The translations under genes were made by a program, and so were the position numbers. Under the pieces are notes generated by a model. That model was not told the origin of the DNA. It ran no database searches and was given only the letters and a program-made list of their open reading frames with translations. This document shows, piece after piece, positions 1-8,798 of a stretch of DNA of 25,873 bases (position 1 is the first letter of the stretch; each line of letters starts with the position of its first letter). This DNA comes from a virus, in the IMG/VR virus record IMGVR_UViG_3300038441_000080, positions 1 through 25,873 of that record. The stretch is one strand, 5' to 3'.

Positions 1-3
1 GTA

Positions 4-1323
4 TTATCCCTCCTTTGATATTAAATATTTGTAATTTATAGATTTCGGGATACCTTCTACTGCAAGAACAGCATCCACCTGTATCCCTTGGCCTATGTCG
101 AACACCTCCAAGGCTACTACCTCAACTACTCGAATGTCCATCTTAAGCACTTTAGACACCTCTACCCTAACCTTCTGATCCCAAGCTACATCCTTAGTAG
201 CGCCAATGAGTTTCTTGAGACCGTTTCCGTAGTTAGGGTGGAATGGAACTGTACCTACCTCAACTGCAAAGCGGTTGTTAAGGTCTTGGACTAAGCAGTC
301 CACACCCTCCACTATTTGCAAGTCCCCATAGGTATTTCCGTCAAGGTCGCCCCCACTGATGTCCCTATCTACTATCTTAAGATCGGCTCCAATATGGTCA
401 ATGTCCATAGGCTGTTCCTCAGTGCTAAAGGTTGGCACCTTCAACACGTCACCCATAGTCTTGACTCCTACCTGTGGAGGGTCGCTAAACTGACGTATAA
501 AAGGGTACTGAAGGTCGTTGAGCATAATGATGTCAATAGCCTTAGAAGCATCCCCCAGCATACGTTGAGCTATCATGTGAATAGTATCCCCATCCGCTAT
601 GGTATAGTCTAGGGTTGAGTAAGGGGTGTTGTAGCTGTCCAAGCTGTTTGATAGCTCTGCTAGGTCTTTAAGTGCTGAATTGCTCTTAGTATCGAAGATT
701 TCGGTAATAGAGCTGACATAGTAGACTATCAACTGTATATCCCTAACAACCTCTACCAAGTCATAAGGCACACGCTCGAAGGATTCTAGCCGGAACGTAA
801 TCCACCTAGTATTCCTTGATATACGATGTAAATCCTCTATGCTTATCGTCAGAGGTATCTCCTGAGTAACCCCAAGCAACTCCTTGTATAGTGCTAGGCA
901 CTCTACAAATAATGCGTTGATAGCATTCTTCATGATAGGAGGCATATCCAGAGATAGGGTTAGGAGTAAGCTGTTGATGCCTACGTCAGAGTCATTGACA
1001 GCCACTACTAGGTCTTGGTCAGACACCTTCAATCTAGTGTAGATGTCGAAGGCTCTACGAGAGGTGTCCACAGCATACTCATCTTCTATGAGGATGTCGT
1101 TTCCTGTGTCATCTTCTACGTTCTCCCCAAGTACCAATACCCCTGGGGATACGATCTCCAGACCGGACAGGACTTGGGATAGAAGACCTGTGGATATCCT
1201 GCCATCCAAGTCCGACAGCACACAGCTCAGATTGTAGCACGGCAGATATATCTTGTCGAACAAGGTCTTATCTATAGCACTCCTGATAAACTCATCTGAC
1301 GCTCTTGGATATTGTGCTGGCAT
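4..1323 (-). CDS. Baseplate protein with LysM-like and gp25-like domains
   Basis: A 439-residue protein. Residues 1-230 are mostly unassigned, with a helical stretch (YDLVEVVRDIQLIVYYVSSI). Residues about 239-297 look like a LysM domain (YTIADGDTIHMIAQRMLGDA, then IIMLNDLQYP). Residues about 330-425 match the GPW/gp25 family: YGDLQIVEGVDCLVQDLNNR, then TVPFHPNYGNGLKKLIGA, and KVRVEVSKVLKMD. In T4, gp25 joins the sheath to the baseplate wedge, and gp53, which has a LysM fold, binds nearby. Here both appear in one chain. AAGGAGTG precedes the ATG; the stop lies 3 bases from the window edge, so the next baseplate gene starts just outside. Confidence 0.85.
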   Translation of the reverse strand: MPAQYPRASDEFIRSAIDKTLFDKIYLPCYNLSCVLSDLDGRISTGLLSQVLSGLEIVSPGVLVLGENVEDDTGNDILIEDEYAVDTSRRAFDIYTRLKVSDQDLVVAVNDSDVGINSLLLTLSLDMPPIMKNAINALFVECLALYKELLGVTQEIPLTISIEDLHRISRNTRWITFRLESFERVPYDLVEVVRDIQLIVYYVSSITEIFDTKSNSALKDLAELSNSLDSYNTPYSTLDYTIADGDTIHMIAQRMLGDASKAIDIIMLNDLQYPFIRQFSDPPQVGVKTMGDVLKVPTFSTEEQPMDIDHIGADLKIVDRDISGGDLDGNTYGDLQIVEGVDCLVQDLNNRFAVEVGTVPFHPNYGNGLKKLIGATKDVAWDQKVRVEVSKVLKMDIRVVEVVALEVFDIGQGIQVDAVLAVEGIPKSINYKYLISKEG

Positions 1324-1992
1324 CTATACCACTCCTTTCGGCATGGTTCTTAAGTCAAACTTTGGTAGAGCGACCGCCAGAGTATCAGACTCCCTTAAGA
1401 CTTCTTGAGGGGTGTCTGCGCTTCGGATACAAAGTAGCTGTATATTGTATTGATATAACAGCGGTCTTGACACCGATCTCATAAGCTCGAATGTGACAGG
1501 AACTACTACCCAGTGCTCTTCATCTGTGTAGTTGTGGAATATCAGTTCCTTGTCTGCTGTCAGAGTGCGTCCTGAGGGCATCTTGTTGTAGTACTTCCTA
1601 ACCAAGTCCCTAAGCTCCTTGAACTTTAGAAAGCCTGTTAGGGTTGACTCTAACTGATTGATAGCCCAGCGACGTGATCCAGGGGTATATTGTCCACTGT
1701 CATTACGCAGGATATCCTCTAGATATCGTTGCTGGTTATTGTTGGTTTCTGTACCGTTGTTAAGGTAAGCCCTCATCTCAGGTGACCTAAAACCAGTGGT
1801 ACCGTTGAACATAATGGTCTGTATACCAGCACCAAAGTCATCAACCCATGCACCAGTCTTAGTCTGGGTTACAGTTACCCTAGACGGCTCTGATTGTTTA
1901 TACTCTTCCGGATTGAGTACAAACTTGTAAGCCTTTCCCATAAACTCAAACTCAATACGTCTCAGTTTGTGAACGCCATCACTTTGTGGCAT
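1324..1992 (-). CDS. Baseplate protein (XkdP/gp53-like N-domain, without LysM)
   Basis: A 222-residue protein between the PAAR tip and the LysM/gp25-like protein. The N-terminus (RIEFEFMGKAYKFVLNPEEY, then KTGAWVDDFGAGIQTIMFNG) resembles the N-terminal domain of XkdP-like tail proteins, which use an NP-x-E segment followed by a strand pair. A helical middle (YLEDILR, then FKELRDLVRKYYNKM) and a strand-rich C-terminus (WVVVPVTFELMRSVSRPLL, then YNIQLLCIRS) follow. No LysM segment is visible in it. I chose ATG 1992 with GGGGGGTGAG before it; a GTG at 2001 overlapping the PAAR stop is the alternative. Its role in the baseplate is inferred from place and family shape. Confidence 0.65.
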   Translation of the reverse strand: MPQSDGVHKLRRIEFEFMGKAYKFVLNPEEYKQSEPSRVTVTQTKTGAWVDDFGAGIQTIMFNGTTGFRSPEMRAYLNNGTETNNNQQRYLEDILRNDSGQYTPGSRRWAINQLESTLTGFLKFKELRDLVRKYYNKMPSGRTLTADKELIFHNYTDEEHWVVVPVTFELMRSVSRPLLYQYNIQLLCIRSADTPQEVLRESDTLAVALPKFDLRTMPKGVV

Positions 1993-1997
1993 GATAC

Positions 1998-2345
1998 TCA
2001 CCCCCCAATAAATACATTAGCACTACCTGCATTAACGGATGCTGACCCATTGTGAGGGGTGACTGAATCCCCCATACGTATTGCTGGGTTACCGTTAATG
2101 AAAACTGTAGAGCTCCCATGTGTTAAACTGCCAGTACCAGGGCCACAACAGTCTGTTTCCTGTATAGCCCCTCCTAGCATCGCAGCAGGCTTTCCGTTAA
2201 TGAAGACATTAGGTGAGCCACCTGATATGATACCAGATAGCTGACAGGAGCCATGAATAGGATCTCCCTCACTGTCATAGTGACCATGGTGCTCACCAGT
2301 AGTCTGCCCAAGGGTGGTGTCATCTTTACGGGCTGCTTTAGGCAT
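1998..2345 (-). CDS. PAAR-repeat spike tip protein
   Basis: A 115-residue Gly-rich protein with PAAR-like repeats: SPNVFINGKPAAMLGGAIQE, SSTVFINGNPAIRMGDSVTP and a last SANVFIGG. The His-rich GEHHGHYDSEGDPIHGSC and the H in THGSS fit a metal-binding tip. PAAR proteins cap the gpV/VgrG spike as a sharp cone that pierces the envelope. The gene follows the spike gene, with the ATG four bases after its TGA. Its own stop TGA lies inside the ribosome binding site of the next gene. No effector extension is fused to it: it is just the tip. Confidence 0.92.
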   Translation of the reverse strand: MPKAARKDDTTLGQTTGEHHGHYDSEGDPIHGSCQLSGIISGGSPNVFINGKPAAMLGGAIQETDCCGPGTGSLTHGSSTVFINGNPAIRMGDSVTPHNGSASVNAGSANVFIGG

Positions 2346-2349
2346 GACA

Positions 2350-3456
2350 TCATCCCCCTTCGTTTATCCTTACATGCCGCTGTGCCTGAATAATAATATC
2401 ACCGTTAGCGTCCATTTTTATATAGCTACCACTAGCATGCTTAAGTGTGATATTATTGTCTTTGTCTATTTCTATGGAGCTAGTTGTACCGTCTGTTCGG
2501 GACACTTTTACGGCTCCATCCTTGTCGATGCCAATTGATGTGTTCTTGCCCTGTTTACTCTTTAGGATTTTATAGGCTGCATCCTTATCGAGCTTGACTT
2601 GGGTATAATCTTGACCTTGACCGTGCTCGGCGCTATCTTGTTGCCTACGAATTAGATACTCTCCTTCTTCTGTAAGCTCTTTATAGGTAAGCTTGTTGTC
2701 CCGATTGTCCCTAGTGACTCTGAACATACCTGACTGGTCAAGGAAGAATTTAGTCCAAGTAGTAACCTCGTCATCAAAGTTGCTCCTATGGACGAACAAC
2801 ATGCTTACTGGCATGATAGACTCTTCCGATAAACCAGATCTAGTTCTGGTAGTAGATGGGTCTTTTTCCTCTAGGTCTTCATGGTCAAATCCCATGTGCT
2901 TGTCGCTGAACGTATCGTTAGCAAACATGTGATTGTCTAGCTTAAAGAATGTCTTGGATGGATGGGATACCTCCACCCCACCAACCCCATCTACTCTATG
3001 GTACATTTGGGAAGGGAATACCCTCAAGTACTTAGTGGCTTCCACATAATCTTCCATGGATTTCTTAGGGTTGAGTGGATATATACCAGGTAATACATTC
3101 TGTTCGGGCTTCTGTGTGTCATGGAAGCTACCCAGGATAATGGGCTGAGCCTTTAGACCATCTAGGAAGGCCAGTATAACCAACTGACCTTCCTGAATAG
3201 GTTCTATGACACCAGATGCCGACATAAGTTCCCTATTGAAATGGGCTGTAGACACCGCTACTCTAGCAGCGAATCTACCCTCGTTCTCCTCACCTGATGT
3301 TATGGCATCATTGGTCTTCACAATCATAACGTCAACAGTGTTGTGTTTGTGGTGAACCTTGACTACCTTGGCAAGGGCTAGGTAACCTACATTAGAGTCC
3401 GCTTTGTAGTTGTTCTCAAAGCGCCCTAGATGTGGTTGTAGGTTCATGTCGTTCAT
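2350..3456 (-). CDS. Tail spike, gpV/gp5-like with OB-fold and C-terminal spike
   Basis: A 368-residue protein that would form the trimeric needle under the hub. Residues 20-130 look like the gpV/gp5 OB-fold (LALAKVVKVHHKHNTVDVMI, then EGQLVILAFLDGLKAQPIIL, GSFHDTQKPEQ). Residues 130-270 form a middle domain. The C-terminal 120 residues alternate short strands with G/D turns (TSIGIDKDGAVKVSRTDGT, SSIEIDKDNNITLKHASG, SYIKMDANGDIIIQAQRH), as in trimeric beta-helix spikes, ending HVRINEGG. A PAAR gene follows immediately, which should cap the tip. GGAGGG precedes the ATG at good spacing. I see no enzyme domain in it, so wall cutting would come from the hub. Confidence 0.87.
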   Translation of the reverse strand: MNDMNLQPHLGRFENNYKADSNVGYLALAKVVKVHHKHNTVDVMIVKTNDAITSGEENEGRFAARVAVSTAHFNRELMSASGVIEPIQEGQLVILAFLDGLKAQPIILGSFHDTQKPEQNVLPGIYPLNPKKSMEDYVEATKYLRVFPSQMYHRVDGVGGVEVSHPSKTFFKLDNHMFANDTFSDKHMGFDHEDLEEKDPSTTRTRSGLSEESIMPVSMLFVHRSNFDDEVTTWTKFFLDQSGMFRVTRDNRDNKLTYKELTEEGEYLIRRQQDSAEHGQGQDYTQVKLDKDAAYKILKSKQGKNTSIGIDKDGAVKVSRTDGTTSSIEIDKDNNITLKHASGSYIKMDANGDIIIQAQRHVRINEGG

Positions 3457-3467
3457 GGGTGTCCCTC

Positions 3468-5561
3468 CTAGTTCAGTATAGTTATCTTAACTTCCCTCTT
3501 ACCGAATTGGTACATACGTTGTCGGGCAAGGTTAGCATCGGCAGATAGGTCATTGAAGTAGATGTCTATGCGTTTAGCTTTGATAGCCCCACCTGTATCC
3601 TCTGCCACGTATACCCCATTGATCTGTGGGTAGCTGGAACATTCGATACGCAATTGAGTGCCTAAAGGTATAACGTTAGGGTCAACGGCAACTGTATAGC
3701 CTTCTCTTGGGACTGTCCCGCTGGCTGTGAGCCCTGTACCTGCTCCACCATTCATTACTGTGGCTCCATAGGCTGTGGCGGTCATAGTGTACTGACCTGC
3801 GGCTGTGGAAGGTTGCAGAACCCTTCTACCCATCAACCAATGTTCAACCCAGTAACTGCTGCTTAGGTTGGCTACTACAATGCCACCAGACCCACTAGAG
3901 TTGTGTATGAATTGACCATTACCAATGTAGATACCCACATGGGACACCCCATACACATGAGGGCTGTTATACGTGTTCTTAAAGAACACTAAGTCCCCAG
4001 CCATTAAATCAGCCTTCTTGACCTCTACACCCTTGGTAACCTGATTACCAGTGGTTCTGCCAATTGCCATGCCAGCATAGGTTTTGTAAATGTACTGAGT
4101 GAAGCTAGAACAGTCCAGCTTACCAGCACCTACGTTGTCAGCTCCAAACACATACCGGACTGTACCCTGCTCCATGAGGTACTGGGCTCCGGCTACAACG
4201 TCTTGGGCTTTAGTCAGGTAGGTTCCACTTATTGGATTGACTAAATACTTGGATGCCTGTGTAGCTCTGCGTGCTTCTGCTGGGTTATAAGGAACCATGC
4301 CAAGACCAGTATACTCTGTACCAGCCCCATATGGAACCTTAAACCTTTCGGCTGGGGTCATACCCCTTACTACACCTATCTCAGTAGTCCATGAGCCAAA
4401 GTTAATAAAGCTGTGTACTACTCTTGTGATGTAGTACTCCATGTCATTGTACTTAAGCCGATGACCAATCTTGAACCTGTTGCTACCCTTAACTGTGAAC
4501 GACCCATTAAACATAGAGTTGTTCTTGACGTTCCAGTTATATAGGTCGTCTCTTAGGGTTATCAGGGCATCTGTACTATTCAAGTCATTTTCACTACCCA
4601 TAGCAGCGTACAGGGTTTCAAAGTGAAGTCTGCGGATACCATACTTAGCTGCATAAGGTTTATACCACAAAGGAGCTATGCCAAAGGTCTTGAATACGTC
4701 TGCATCGGCATACAGAGCCTTGGCACCCACTGAGAACAGGGTATAGGTTTCGACATCACTCCTACCTATACTGTCAATATTGACTTCCTCATCGGTTATC
4801 TCCAGCACAGGTAAATTGATCCATATGTCCTGACTGAACGGTGTAGGACGGTGTATGAGGGTAGGTTTACCCTCCTCTATCTCCCAATAAACCTCATTGA
4901 AGGGCTCGTCGGCTATCTCCTTGATAAATGACCACATACTACCTTGCCAGTTGATTAACTGAGCGGAGTCTAGCAGAGTCAGACCAGGTCTAGCCGTTAG
5001 GTTATGGGTAATGACATCGAATAACTGCTGTCCATTCTCCCACTTGTAGTTGACGTGTTTCTTGGCTATATTGTCCCATAGCGCTGAGATAACTTCCTTC
5101 CCTGTCTTGCCTGCTATAACCACATTGTTGGCATACAACCAACCTATGCTATTGTCCTGATACTCCACCTCGGGCACATGACCTACATCGAATTGAATGA
5201 AAGCCTTAGCCATCCCTCTCCCAGTGACCGTTACTACACGCTGAGAGTTGCTAGATGCCATTACGACTTTCTTACGGATGTCATCCACTAATCCAAAAAA
5301 TACCGTAGCCTTAGCTTCTGGTGGTCTACACATGGTTATAGTAACCATATCGTTAGGTGTCACCCACTCCTGCCAAGGCTTACGGTTCACTAGGTTTATA
5401 GAAAAAGTGGGGGCATCAGCCCCCATATCCCTCACAGTCTGTATGCTTATAACGTCATCATCGAACTTTTTAGACTCGATACCACTTGCCCGAGCTATTA
5501 GCTCACCTGATTCCGTGTAGAAGGTAACAACTGCTTCCGGTAGGTAGTGAGTAACCTTCAT
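3468..5561 (-). CDS. Baseplate hub fused to NlpC/P60 endopeptidase and 3D lytic domain
   Basis: A 697-residue three-part protein. Residues 1-420 resemble the XkdQ/gp27-like hub (VVTFYTESGELIARASGIES, then QTVRDMGADAPTFSINLVNR, FFGLVDDIRKKV, SWTTEIGVVRGM). Residues about 455-580 form an NlpC/P60 domain: C484 (LDCSSFTQY), H541 (SHVGIYIG) and H553 (FIHNSS) make the expected triad. Residues about 595-697 form a 3D domain with its three aspartates: D627 (AVDPNVIPLG), D655 (AEDTGGAIKA) and D666 (RIDIYF). NlpC/P60 enzymes cut peptide stems; 3D domains are linked to lytic transglycosylase activity on glycan. The hub lies at the tail tip, where it could open the wall during injection. GGGGTGAC precedes the ATG. 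The domains are clear; their joint use is inference. Confidence 0.9.
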   Translation of the reverse strand: MKVTHYLPEAVVTFYTESGELIARASGIESKKFDDDVISIQTVRDMGADAPTFSINLVNRKPWQEWVTPNDMVTITMCRPPEAKATVFFGLVDDIRKKVVMASSNSQRVVTVTGRGMAKAFIQFDVGHVPEVEYQDNSIGWLYANNVVIAGKTGKEVISALWDNIAKKHVNYKWENGQQLFDVITHNLTARPGLTLLDSAQLINWQGSMWSFIKEIADEPFNEVYWEIEEGKPTLIHRPTPFSQDIWINLPVLEITDEEVNIDSIGRSDVETYTLFSVGAKALYADADVFKTFGIAPLWYKPYAAKYGIRRLHFETLYAAMGSENDLNSTDALITLRDDLYNWNVKNNSMFNGSFTVKGSNRFKIGHRLKYNDMEYYITRVVHSFINFGSWTTEIGVVRGMTPAERFKVPYGAGTEYTGLGMVPYNPAEARRATQASKYLVNPISGTYLTKAQDVVAGAQYLMEQGTVRYVFGADNVGAGKLDCSSFTQYIYKTYAGMAIGRTTGNQVTKGVEVKKADLMAGDLVFFKNTYNSPHVYGVSHVGIYIGNGQFIHNSSGSGGIVVANLSSSYWVEHWLMGRRVLQPSTAAGQYTMTATAYGATVMNGGAGTGLTASGTVPREGYTVAVDPNVIPLGTQLRIECSSYPQINGVYVAEDTGGAIKAKRIDIYFNDLSADANLARQRMYQFGKREVKITILN

Positions 5562-5577
5562 CTTTTGTCACCCCTAT

Positions 5578-8388
5578 TTATCTTCTCTTCTGATCAAACA
5601 TCAGATTAAGATTGAATGGATTGTACTGACCATTCTGGAAGAATGGTATCATAGCGTCCTTAACCTCGTTCTGATTCTCAGGTGTCATACCGTCTATCTT
5701 ACCATCTATGACAACCTTGACTGTGTGCTCCTGGGTTATAGTAGCCTTCTTGTCTAGGGATTTCTCCCAGTTCTCGATGGCATCAGAGAAGTCTACCAAC
5801 CAGTTAGGTTGCTGGAATCCCATTTCCTTTAGGGCTGCTTCCTTAGTCAATGGCCCCTTACCAAGAGATAGGATATCCGGGGTATTGGTCAAGGAGGGTA
5901 TTACAGGAGCAGGAGTAGGCTGTTTAGCATGAGCCTTTAGCATTTCTCCAAATCTAGCAGCATCCCCATTTGGGTCTAACATCTTACGGAATTCCTCTTG
6001 CTTCCTAACGCTCTCGTCTTTGGATAGCTGTAGTATCTCCTCGTTGGACTTGCTAGCCGACTCTGGATGATTGAACTTGTAGTTACGCACAGCTAGATCA
6101 TCAGCCGCTTCTTTACGACCTTCCTTACTGAAGCGATCTGACACATCATCCCATAGGCGTTTACCTACCCAAGACTTGGTTTCCTTGTGTACCTCCTGTT
6201 GTGCAAAGGGATTGTCGAATAGACCAGGAGTATTGTACTTATCTCCTTCCCTATGCCCCCAGAACCAGTCTGCGAAGTCATAGCCTATTTTGTCTACGAA
6301 GTCAAAGGTCATTACTTGACCTACTGGGCCAAGTACCTTTCCCCCACCCTTGAGTAGGTTCTTCCCACCCTTGCCAAGACTGTTCCAGAAACCACCCTTA
6401 GGAGGTGCAGGTGGAGTAGGGGGAACAGGTGGAGTACTAGGGGGTAGAGGTTGACCATTTGGGCCAAGTATAACAGGAGGTCTAGCCCCACCTGTAGGTG
6501 GTGTACCGCCCGTAGGGGGTACTGGAGGTGTTCCTGTGGGAGGGGTACCTCCACCTCCACCACGTAACCTATTCCACCATCCTGCTATACCACCACCTGC
6601 ACCTGCCGCTCCACCTGCTGCCCCAGCAGCACCTATAGTAGGTCTAATAGCCTTGTAGCCCTTTTGCAGTAGACTGCCAGCACCACGTATAATCTTACCT
6701 CCAAACAACATGCCACCTAGAGCACCACCAAATACGGCAGTCTTTTGAGCCCAGTCAGGCATACTGTTGAACTTATCCATGACCCAGCTACCAGTTGCCT
6801 CATACTCGTCTGCTACGTTACGCTGACGAATCTCTTGGGCAGCGTCATTCACTTGCCTTGTAGCCGTTTCAGAGTCCTTATAGGAGTCTGTTTGCTCAGA
6901 CAGCTTTTGAGTACCTAAGTTCTCTAGCATGTCTGGAGTAAACTCCATTTCCCCATTCTTGATCTTATCAAAGGTGCCGTTCTTTTCTAGCTCCTCTATT
7001 TGGTGCAATGACAGACCGAAATTCCTCAAGGCTAGGTTACGCATCTCTCTAGTTCCTAGACCCTTGTCTGTATTCTGTAGAATACGTTTAAGGTTGTCTG
7101 GGTTAGATAGACCTTCCTCCTTCAATAGCTGGAGTTGGTAGTAACCTTCAATCCCTGTGAATTCAGTACCCTTACCCATTAGAAGTTCTAGGTTGTGGTC
7201 AGCTCCCTTGATACCTTGGTCAAGATTAGTAAGCATAGCGGCACCACGGTCACCTCTAAGCTCAGGGGTAGCGGAGCCAATAGCTGCTTGTAGGGAAGCA
7301 ATGTTACCAAATTGCTGTTCGCTCATCTTAACTAACCCTTGGCTTACACTGCTGGCTAAGAGGGTAGTAGACCGGATCATTTCTTCCTGCCTACCGTCCA
7401 TGTTAGTGGCTGATATAGCACCTGCAATCAACTCAGCAAAGTGCTTCATATCACCTTCTTCCATAGTACCCATTTGCCTAAACATGTTAAACCCAGGAGC
7501 TAGAGCATCAGAGCCTACACCGAAAGCCCTACCAAACTGCTGACCAGATTCAACGTCCTGCAAGGACTTGGCACGGTCTCCAGTACCCCCCTGCATCAGT
7601 AGGGATTGTAAGGCAACAGTATCAGAGGAGTTGTAGCCGTATTCACGACCTACCTTTTCTAGGCGGCTGATGTTAGACTCATCACTACCATCATAAGCTC
7701 CACGTTGAGTAATGTCACGCACCCTAGCCTCACGGTCACGTACAAGGTCTTTACCAGTTCCTAGGTAGTTGACTAGGGCACCTATGGAAGATATAATTCC
7801 AGTGCTGCCCGCCACGTTGACCATAGCTTGCATCTGGTGCTTGGTATAAGGGTCTAGCTCATGCAAATTGTTTACACGATCCGCATGAGTACCTCCCCTA
7901 TTGCGCTCTCCCTCTATCTGACGCATGATCTCAGCCATACGGTCAAGTTCAGCCTTTAGAGGTCTGAGAGTATCCACATTCCCCTGTGCTTCCTTCAGCT
8001 TGCGCTCATGATACTCAACGATCCTAGGAGACGCTACGTCCCCCCATTTGTTACCACCTTGTGCCCTATTGAGGGCTTGTTGTCGCCTAGCCAGATCAGC
8101 TACAGCCTTCTGCTGTTTAGCATGATAATCCTGACTCATCCTACCCAAGTTGTCATAATGCTTGTCGTAAGTCTTCTCTATTTCGGCTAGAATCTTACGA
8201 TACATAGCAACCTGTTTAGGGCTAAGGAAGCCCTTTTGTTGACGCTCCCCTTGGTCTGCTAGGTCGCCTATCTTGTTGACCTGACGTTCCAGTTGGGATA
8301 AGTTACGTAGGGCTTCCTGTATCTCAGCTGTGACCTTTACATTCACCTTACGCTGAGACCCACTATTGGGCGAATTAGAAGCTGCCAT
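5578..8388 (-). CDS. Tape measure protein
   Basis: A 936-residue protein spanning the tube lumen and setting tail length. At about 1.5 angstroms per residue it predicts a tail of roughly 140 nm. The N-terminal 180 residues are coiled coil (EALRNLSQLERQVNKIGDL, then MYRKILAEIEKTYDKHY). The middle is helical with NMFRQMGTMEEGDMKHFAEL. A hydrophobic Gly-rich stretch lies at about 543-569 (AVFGGALGGMLFGGKIIRG), followed by Ala/Gly-rich and then strongly Pro/Thr/Gly-rich low-complexity segments (about 586-662). I chose ATG 8388, directly after GGAGGTG; the frame extends six codons upstream, overlapping the chaperone end. It is the longest gene in the cluster and sits just after the chaperones, as expected. 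I see no peptidase domain in it. Confidence 0.92.
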   Translation of the reverse strand: MAASNSPNSGSQRKVNVKVTAEIQEALRNLSQLERQVNKIGDLADQGERQQKGFLSPKQVAMYRKILAEIEKTYDKHYDNLGRMSQDYHAKQQKAVADLARRQQALNRAQGGNKWGDVASPRIVEYHERKLKEAQGNVDTLRPLKAELDRMAEIMRQIEGERNRGGTHADRVNNLHELDPYTKHQMQAMVNVAGSTGIISSIGALVNYLGTGKDLVRDREARVRDITQRGAYDGSDESNISRLEKVGREYGYNSSDTVALQSLLMQGGTGDRAKSLQDVESGQQFGRAFGVGSDALAPGFNMFRQMGTMEEGDMKHFAELIAGAISATNMDGRQEEMIRSTTLLASSVSQGLVKMSEQQFGNIASLQAAIGSATPELRGDRGAAMLTNLDQGIKGADHNLELLMGKGTEFTGIEGYYQLQLLKEEGLSNPDNLKRILQNTDKGLGTREMRNLALRNFGLSLHQIEELEKNGTFDKIKNGEMEFTPDMLENLGTQKLSEQTDSYKDSETATRQVNDAAQEIRQRNVADEYEATGSWVMDKFNSMPDWAQKTAVFGGALGGMLFGGKIIRGAGSLLQKGYKAIRPTIGAAGAAGGAAGAGGGIAGWWNRLRGGGGGTPPTGTPPVPPTGGTPPTGGARPPVILGPNGQPLPPSTPPVPPTPPAPPKGGFWNSLGKGGKNLLKGGGKVLGPVGQVMTFDFVDKIGYDFADWFWGHREGDKYNTPGLFDNPFAQQEVHKETKSWVGKRLWDDVSDRFSKEGRKEAADDLAVRNYKFNHPESASKSNEEILQLSKDESVRKQEEFRKMLDPNGDAARFGEMLKAHAKQPTPAPVIPSLTNTPDILSLGKGPLTKEAALKEMGFQQPNWLVDFSDAIENWEKSLDKKATITQEHTVKVVIDGKIDGMTPENQNEVKDAMIPFFQNGQYNPFNLNLMFDQKRR

Positions 8389-8390
8389 AT

Positions 8391-8798
8391 CTACACCTCC
8401 TCCCATTCTCTCTTATCAAGATTTGTAGGAGTTTCCCCATCGGAGGTTGCGACCTCCCCGAAGGATTCGGAAGGGGTGACGGACGGAGATTCGCCTACAA
8501 TGTTGCTATCAAGTTCCCCATCCGGTTCGTCGGCGTCCCACTCCTTGTCAAAGTCTGGGTCGTGGTAATGCTCTGGTTCATCGTCCTTATACTCTGGATC
8601 GTTTGTATTACCGTTCCTAGGCTTCTTAGCCGCTTGGATGTCCAGTTCCCAATGGTGATATAAGAGCTGTAGCTGCTCCTCGGTCAGATTAAGAAACCTG
8701 TCCTCCGTTGGTAGCACCTTGAACTCCTTCATTACCCACCACTGGAACCTCGCTTCGTCCGTCTGTGCTAGGCTCTTTAGGTTGATCTCCTGTAGGCT
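8391..8798 (-). CDS. Tail assembly chaperone, frameshift extension (gpT-like part)
   Basis: In the +1 frame relative to the gpG-like gene, an open stretch without stops runs from 8813 to the stop at 8391. Its first residues are coherent protein (SLQEINLKSLAQTDEARFQW, then WVMKEFKVLPTEDRF) and lie upstream of the only in-frame ATG, at 8732. That ATG has no good ribosome binding site. So this half is probably made only as a fusion of about 261 residues: 126 residues of the gpG-like protein plus 135 from this frame. The C-terminal 80 residues are acidic and disordered (EHYHDPDFDKEW, DADEPDGELD). In lambda the T part recruits the tail tube protein. If translated independently from ATG 8732 it would be 113 residues. 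Confidence 0.72.
   Translation of the reverse strand, partial: SLQEINLKSLAQTDEARFQWWVMKEFKVLPTEDRFLNLTEEQLQLLYHHWELDIQAAKKPRNGNTNDPEYKDDEPEHYHDPDFDKEWDADEPDGELDSNIVGESPSVTPSESFGEVATSDGETPTNLDKREWEEV

Noticed and set aside
1324-1992. LysM domain in the XkdP-like protein
   Set aside because: No LysM pattern is visible in it; the LysM-like segment lies in the next gene (4-1323).
6400-6600. Pro/Gly/Thr-rich tandem pattern in the tape measure gene as a mobile or CRISPR-like repeat
   Set aside because: The repeats are irregular and in frame, and are explained by a low-complexity protein linker.
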